The position numbers and the translations under genes were made by a program. Positions 15,768 through 20,125 of a DNA stretch of 20,125 bases are shown piece after piece. The notes under the pieces are model-generated. The model was not told where the DNA came from, did no database searches, and was given only the letters and a program-made list of their open reading frames with translations. The stretch comes from a virus. Numbering within the stretch: position 1 is the first letter of the stretch; each line of letters begins with the position of its first letter. Location of the stretch: positions 1-20,125 of the IMG/VR virus record IMGVR_UViG_3300027754_000540. The stretch is one strand, 5' to 3'.

Positions 15768-15845
15768 TCGATGTTTAAATATTGAATTATTGATACGTTT
15801 TAGCTCATAACAATTTATACAATAACTATGTTTATTAGGTAAATA
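15768..15845. other. Gap between convergent glycosyltransferase and fibre-chaperone genes
   Basis: Seventy-eight AT-rich bases between two converging genes. I see no hairpin with a T-run, no repeat and no gene; any terminator here must be weak or of another type. Confidence 0.4.
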
Positions 15846-16406
15846 TTAATTATAACTTGGTATTGGAGGAAATGGTGGCAAGTTGATATTAACTGAGGTT
15901 GGAATTGACGGCCAAGTTATGGTTGAAGGATCTGTTGTGTTTGGTAGATCACGTAGTTGTTGTCTAAAAGTAGCAAATTCAGTTTTTACTTGCGATGATA
16001 TTGGGATATCTGATAATTGAGTAAAATCAGTTAATGATAGATATCTATCACGAACCATTCTTATTTGACTTTTTAAAATGTATATTCTTTGATTTAGTTC
16101 TTGATCTGATAGTGTTTTTAAAGTATAGATCACATCACAAGTTTTGTCTGCAATATTTAAGTTATTTATTGGAACTAAACTTTGACTAATATTATAGTCT
16201 GGCTTTGTGTCAAATACTGCTTTCCAGAATCCCATGTTTATATTACCTTGCCATGATAAATCTTTTAGTAATTCCGGCGAATTTTCTTCCAAAAAATTAA
16301 ATCCACTTGTTGGGCCAAAACTATCAGGTAATTGCATTGGCCCCTGAATTATAAAATAATTTTGATTATCCAGTTTATTAACTAAAAAATATTCATTGTT
16401 GCTCAT
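15846..16406 (-). CDS. Tail-fibre assembly chaperone-like protein (Phage_tail_APC type)
   Basis: A 186-residue protein. The N-terminal half (MSNNEYFLVNKLDNQNYFII, then GPMQLPDSFGPTSGFN) is a variable domain. Residues about 105-165 carry the pattern of C-terminal tail assembly chaperone domains: an R-I-Y-I-L-K-S-Q helix, MVRDRYLSLTDFTQLSDIPI, a helix with FATFRQQLRDLP and then STITWPSIP. The W/Y-R-Q-x-L-R-D-L-P followed by T-I-x-W-P is the key signature. Such proteins sit next to fibre genes and help fibres fold, trimerise or attach. The C-terminus is proline-rich (NINLPPFPPIPSYN). It is the last gene of the adhesion module, 3 bases after the lectin-like gene. No terminator is seen in the 78-base gap after it. 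Confidence 0.7.
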   Translation of the reverse strand: MSNNEYFLVNKLDNQNYFIIQGPMQLPDSFGPTSGFNFLEENSPELLKDLSWQGNINMGFWKAVFDTKPDYNISQSLVPINNLNIADKTCDVIYTLKTLSDQELNQRIYILKSQIRMVRDRYLSLTDFTQLSDIPISSQVKTEFATFRQQLRDLPNTTDPSTITWPSIPTSVNINLPPFPPIPSYN

Positions 16407-16409
16407 AAA

Positions 16410-17156
16410 TTAAACGCTTATACCATATCTATATTTGATTTTATCTTTTATCGCTAAAGCCGCAGTAGTAGATAAATATGTGTTACTATAAATTGCATCT
16501 CCATAATAACATCTACTGAGATAATAATCACCGAAACCGCCATATTTTCCTAAAGAAATTGTACCAGCTGTGCTCGACGGTAGTCCTAGAATCCCAGTAT
16601 TACTATCAGAATTTCCTGCACTATCAAATAAGTAAAAATAACCTGCGTTTGTTGAATTACTATTTCCAACAACAGCAATATATCGTCTACCAACAACTGG
16701 TGCGGTACCAAGGGTGTATCCTGTATTATTTCTAGAAAATCTATACGCAGCGCCACCGCTAATCTGACCTATCCACCAATCGTGTGTGCTACTAACATAA
16801 GCACCGGCTATAATATTGGGTCCGGAGGTCGTATCAACATATTCCCAGGCAACAATAAAAGTAAACTCATTACTTGTTCCAACATTTAAATTTGCGGTTT
16901 TTCCATTGCCAAGATTGGTATTACTGGTATTATTTAAATAAATCATACCACCACATTTCCATGGATAATATTCACTTGATATATTATATGCGGTGCCAGT
17001 TACGCCATTTCCAGATACATCTAGAAAATCACTGGTTGATTTTTTTGGATTATAACTTCTACCTTGACTCATGTTATATCTGTACACACTACTAGTGGCA
17101 GATGGATTATAAGGAAATGCACTTCCGTTAATGTTTGCATTTTGTAAAATAGTCAT
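16410..17156 (-). CDS. Lectin-like (LamG/concanavalin-type) tail protein
   Basis: A 248-residue protein rich in Asn, Ser, Thr, Gly and Tyr. It looks all-beta: alternating strands such as EFTFIVAWEYVD, NIIAGAYVSS, WWIGQISGGAAYRFSR and AGYFYLFDSAG match the jelly-roll of LamG/concanavalin A-like domains, including the 'W-I-G' and 'Y-R-F' strands. The N-terminus (about 1-60) includes YPWKCGGMIYLNNTSNTNLG, typical of the first strands. The final segment (LSTTAALAIKDKIKYRYGI) is a short helix often seen at the end of such phage proteins. It lies 3 bases after the long fibre gene, so it may be a tip or accessory adhesin that binds glycans. There is no signal peptide. Confidence 0.65.
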   Translation of the reverse strand: MTILQNANINGSAFPYNPSATSSVYRYNMSQGRSYNPKKSTSDFLDVSGNGVTGTAYNISSEYYPWKCGGMIYLNNTSNTNLGNGKTANLNVGTSNEFTFIVAWEYVDTTSGPNIIAGAYVSSTHDWWIGQISGGAAYRFSRNNTGYTLGTAPVVGRRYIAVVGNSNSTNAGYFYLFDSAGNSDSNTGILGLPSSTAGTISLGKYGGFGDYYLSRCYYGDAIYSNTYLSTTAALAIKDKIKYRYGISV

Positions 17157-17159
17157 AAA

Positions 17160-20125
17160 TTATAGGTTCGTGCTAACTAGAGCTTGTGATACAACGGTTC
17201 CTATCCAAACAGGTGTAACAGCCCCTCCTTTATAACTAGTTAACATAAATACGTCTGCATAACCACTTGTTGCGGTGATTGATGGAGTTACAGCATTTGC
17301 CCATATTACGTCTGTAAATGTAACAGTAGCAGCACCGTTATATTTTAGTACCAACATTACTGTATTTACATGTGGATTGTTATCTCTGTTACCGTATGTT
17401 AAACCTGATATTACGGCAGAACTAGAAAGGGACAAAATGTGTACAGCACCATTTGATAAATCAATCGAACAGGATGCTGAGCCTGACAATGATTGCGTTG
17501 TGCTTCTTTGTACAAGTTTCGCACTGGTATAGATAGATCCACTTACATCAAGTGACCCACTAGGATTTAATGTTCCAATACCAACTCTACCAAAACTACT
17601 TGTTCCACTTGCACTTATATTGCTTGCGGTTAAATTGGTAATATTATAAGAATTGCCGACAACCAAACTAGATGCAGTCAAACTGTTACTTGCCCACGAA
17701 GATGTACCAAAAAAATTACTAGCCGTGATAACACTGCAACTGATATTGCCAGCAACATCTAATCTATTTACAGGACTCGTAGTCCCGATCCCAAAGTTTC
17801 CAGTTGAACTAAATCGTCCCACTTCTGCAAACGACGAACCTGATGGTCGAGTAAAGAATGACATTGCACCCTGATTTGTACTACTATTTTCATGTATAAA
17901 CATTATTCCCGCAGATGTACCGAATGAGGAGTTTTGACCTGAAATAGATGAGTAAACATTGGCAGTTGAATCGGTATTTCGTAGGAGTATTGATCCACCT
18001 GCTCTATTCTGACCATAAGCAGTGTCTGTATTACTGTTTGTACCTATAATCGATAGACCAGAAAATGTTGTTGGACTTGTAGCGGTGTTTGTTATTGAAG
18101 CAATTGCTACTGATGATGACGCAATAATAGTTAATGGAGACGTCGGCGTCGTTGTACCTATTCCAATATTCCCGCTTCCACTTACAAACAATAATCCATT
18201 GCCACCGGCTCCTTTTATATTCAATAAACTTGCGGCGGTACTACTACTCAATTCCAATAAAGCACCAGGACTCGTTGTGCCGATGCCGACGTTGCCCGAG
18301 CTTTGTGCAATTACAAAAGGATAAGTTCCTGCCGTTACATCTCGTATTGTGTAACTGGATTCGTTTACTGTGGGTATACCAACATCCGTAACCCAACTAA
18401 AACCCCCTGATGTATTTCTTATACGAAAACCAGAGGAGTTTACGACAACTGCGCCGTGTTCTAATGTAAGAAGTGATAATGGTGTCGTTGTCCCGATGCC
18501 GACGTTACCAAAACCACCTGTTCCGCTTGCACTTATATTTGACGCGGTTAAATTTGTAATATTATAAGAATTGCCAACAACCAAACTAGAAGCAGTCAAT
18601 GCATTAGTTGCCCAACTACTTGTTCCAAAAACACTTCCAGTATGTGCTCCTACAAATATACTTGCGCTAACGGTTCCTAATGTAGAAACACCAATTACAT
18701 TTAATGTACCGGCTCCATAAATATTACTTGCGGTCACAACGCCGCTTGCACTTAATGTATTATTTAAAACAGTTGCGCCAAGCACAGTCAATGTACTATT
18801 TAAACTACTTGCGCCAGTTACTGACAATACACCAGGAAAAGCGGTTGTCATACTTCCACCACCGATAGTGATTGCGTTCGCACTCGCAAACAATGTTGCG
18901 CCGGTTAAAGGACAATCAATCGTGCCTAAATTTACATGTAATGTTCCGTTTGCCCTAATATTACTTGCGGTTAAATTTGTTATTGTATAATTATTTGATG
19001 TTACCAAACTAGATGCAGTCAATGCATTAGTCGACCATGATGCGGTAATAGTTGTAGGAGCAGAACTCGCACTTAATGCATATGAAGCACTTGTAACAGT
19101 TCCAACTATGTTACTTGATGTAATATATGAAGCCGTCAAAGCATTAGTTGCCCAACTTGATGTTGCATTCAATGAACCACTAATACTCACACTACCCGTA
19201 AATTGATGTGTATTTGTTGATGTAAATCCAAATCTACTGCTTCCACTTACATCCAATAAATAAGCAGGACTTGTTGTGCCGATGCCGAAGTTGCCTGCAG
19301 AATCGATCCTCACCTTCTCGCCCTCAGCAACATTAAATCGGAATGTGCCGCCTGATGGCACATTGTGATAGAAGTTAGTTGTTGACCCACCCGCTCCAAT
19401 ATATCGAGTTGCAGCGGAACTTCCTGCACCAAGTCCGATAGGGCCGCCGGGATTGCCGCCCAATACCCAACCTCCCAATGAAGTGAAAGATCCGCTGATA
19501 TCAAGGAGTTGACTGGGACTTGTTGTTCCGATTCCGACGCTGCCAGAAATTAATAATCCATTATTGAGTGATGCCGTGGTTCCAATACTCAATCCACCAT
19601 CAATCATTAAATTAAATGCAGTTGCTCCAAAAGTTCCCCAATTTGTATTTGGCAATGATACAGTACCCAATCGCAATTGATTGACACTCGATGTAGTTAA
19701 TTGACCCAACCCCATCCACGAAGCAACTCCGTTAAATATAAATTGTGGACGTGTTGTGCCACTAGTTTGATAATTACCAAAAACTAATTGTGCGGGTGTT
19801 ATAGACGATACATTGTATGGACCAACTTGAATATTTCCAGATGATGTAATTGTTCCAAAACTTCCAGTTGCACTCGTACTTATATTACTTGCGGTTAAAT
19901 TTGTAATATTATAAGAATTGCCAACAACCAAACTACTTGCCGTTAAACTGTTTGTTGACCAACTACTTGTGCCAAAGAACGAGGCAGTAACTGCACTGCA
20001 ACTTATGTTTCCCGCAACATCAAGTTTGTTTAATGGTGTATTAACACCAATACCAACACGACCACTGCTTGTAATAAACATTACACTTCCACTACCTAAT
20101 GCAACATCACTACCACCCGATTGAA
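17160..20125 (-). CDS. Long repetitive tail fibre protein, N-terminus cut by window edge
   Basis: The frame stays open past the internal Met at 20081 to the right edge (upstream codons read QSGGSDVALGSGSV), so the gene starts outside the window and at least 988 residues are present. It contains eight GIG-x-x-x-P modules (for example GIGTTSPSQLLDISGS and GIGTTSPVNRLDVAGN), a known beta-helical or triple-stranded fibre shaft motif, alternating with LTASNI blocks. The last 130 residues form a different domain (LSGSASCSIDLSNGAVHILS, then a strand-rich end with VWIGTVVSQALVSTNL), probably the distal tip. No peptidase S74 chaperone domain is visible at the C-terminus. Fibres bind the host surface. 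A lectin-like gene and an assembly-chaperone-like gene follow in the same operon. Confidence 0.85.
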   Translation of the reverse strand, partial: QSGGSDVALGSGSVMFITSSGRVGIGVNTPLNKLDVAGNISCSAVTASFFGTSSWSTNSLTASSLVVGNSYNITNLTASNISTSATGSFGTITSSGNIQVGPYNVSSITPAQLVFGNYQTSGTTRPQFIFNGVASWMGLGQLTTSSVNQLRLGTVSLPNTNWGTFGATAFNLMIDGGLSIGTTASLNNGLLISGSVGIGTTSPSQLLDISGSFTSLGGWVLGGNPGGPIGLGAGSSAATRYIGAGGSTTNFYHNVPSGGTFRFNVAEGEKVRIDSAGNFGIGTTSPAYLLDVSGSSRFGFTSTNTHQFTGSVSISGSLNATSSWATNALTASYITSSNIVGTVTSASYALSASSAPTTITASWSTNALTASSLVTSNNYTITNLTASNIRANGTLHVNLGTIDCPLTGATLFASANAITIGGGSMTTAFPGVLSVTGASSLNSTLTVLGATVLNNTLSASGVVTASNIYGAGTLNVIGVSTLGTVSASIFVGAHTGSVFGTSSWATNALTASSLVVGNSYNITNLTASNISASGTGGFGNVGIGTTTPLSLLTLEHGAVVVNSSGFRIRNTSGGFSWVTDVGIPTVNESSYTIRDVTAGTYPFVIAQSSGNVGIGTTSPGALLELSSSTAASLLNIKGAGGNGLLFVSGSGNIGIGTTTPTSPLTIIASSSVAIASITNTATSPTTFSGLSIIGTNSNTDTAYGQNRAGGSILLRNTDSTANVYSSISGQNSSFGTSAGIMFIHENSSTNQGAMSFFTRPSGSSFAEVGRFSSTGNFGIGTTSPVNRLDVAGNISCSVITASNFFGTSSWASNSLTASSLVVGNSYNITNLTASNISASGTSSFGRVGIGTLNPSGSLDVSGSIYTSAKLVQRSTTQSLSGSASCSIDLSNGAVHILSLSSSAVISGLTYGNRDNNPHVNTVMLVLKYNGAATVTFTDVIWANAVTPSITATSGYADVFMLTSYKGGAVTPVWIGTVVSQALVSTNL
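17626..17669 (-). repeat. Tail fibre DNA repeat, copy 1 (44 bp)
   Basis: Same 44-bp unit as the copies at 18544-18587 and 19891-19934, with two mismatches to them. It encodes part of SLVVGNSYNITNLTASNI and lies 918 bases (306 codons, in frame) from copy 2. Confidence 0.8.
18544..18587 (-). repeat. Tail fibre DNA repeat, copy 2 (44 bp)
   Basis: Identical over all 44 bases to the copy at 19891-19934. It lies 1347 bases (449 codons, in frame) from it. A fourth, more degenerate copy lies near 18957-19021. Confidence 0.85.
19891..19934 (-). repeat. Tail fibre DNA repeat, copy 3 (44 bp)
   Basis: Identical to copy 2. Recombination between the two would remove or add 449 codons without breaking the frame. 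Confidence 0.85.

Noticed and set aside
17275-18567. Several plus-strand frames opposite the tail fibre
   Set aside because: Their repeated 'VVPIPIFP/VVPMPTLP' products mirror the GIGTTSP repeats read on the other strand.
19310-19504. A 64-codon minus-strand frame inside the tail fibre gene
   Set aside because: It is a shadow of repetitive fibre codons with no upstream signals.
17160-20125. Tandem repeats as a CRISPR array
   Set aside because: The repeats are spaced hundreds of bases apart, are in frame and encode fibre modules; there are no regular spacers.

Overview
The window is an AT-rich stretch from the tail and baseplate morphogenesis region of a T4-like contractile-tailed bacteriophage (Caudoviricetes, myovirus morphology). 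The assignment rests on a run of recognisable T4-type tail proteins: a gp19-type tail tube protein, a gp26-type baseplate/tail assembly protein with paired CxxC motifs, a membrane-segment-rich tape measure protein and a gp53-type baseplate wedge protein. The host cannot be read from the sequence. Most starts lack a clear Shine-Dalgarno sequence; one small gene has a good one (GAAAGGA).

Layout, following the main (minus) strand from right to left: (1) 20125-15846, adhesion module: a long repetitive tail fibre running off the right edge, a lectin-like (LamG/concanavalin-type) protein and a tail-fibre assembly chaperone-like protein, spaced by 3 bases. (2) 15767-13029, accessory block: a plus-strand GT-A glycosyltransferase; two small helical proteins behind their own promoter; a gap with a promoter-to-terminator unit that may be a small RNA; and a translationally coupled HAD phosphatase and nucleotidyltransferase pair. 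(3) 13037-8886: the tail tube gene, with its own terminator, between two related large nuclease genes of homing-endonuclease type in opposite orientations. (4) 8870-1, tail core: a small coiled-coil protein, gp26-like protein, an overlapping reading frame without any ATG, tape measure, a large tube-cap/baseplate-like protein, gp53-like wedge protein and a very large baseplate protein running off the left edge.

The structural genes encode a contractile tail: the tube is built on a baseplate under tape-measure control and carries fibres that recognise the host. The overlap just upstream of the tape measure gene resembles the frameshifted tail-chaperone arrangement of other phages, but the shift here would be +1 or -2. 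The most unusual proteins are the two nucleases. They combine zinc-finger-like modules, tandem KYG repeats with a 23-residue period, an EDxHD/Vsr-like nuclease core and a C-terminal domain resembling GNAT/Mom-type enzymes. All functional calls come from reading motifs by eye; no database search was made.
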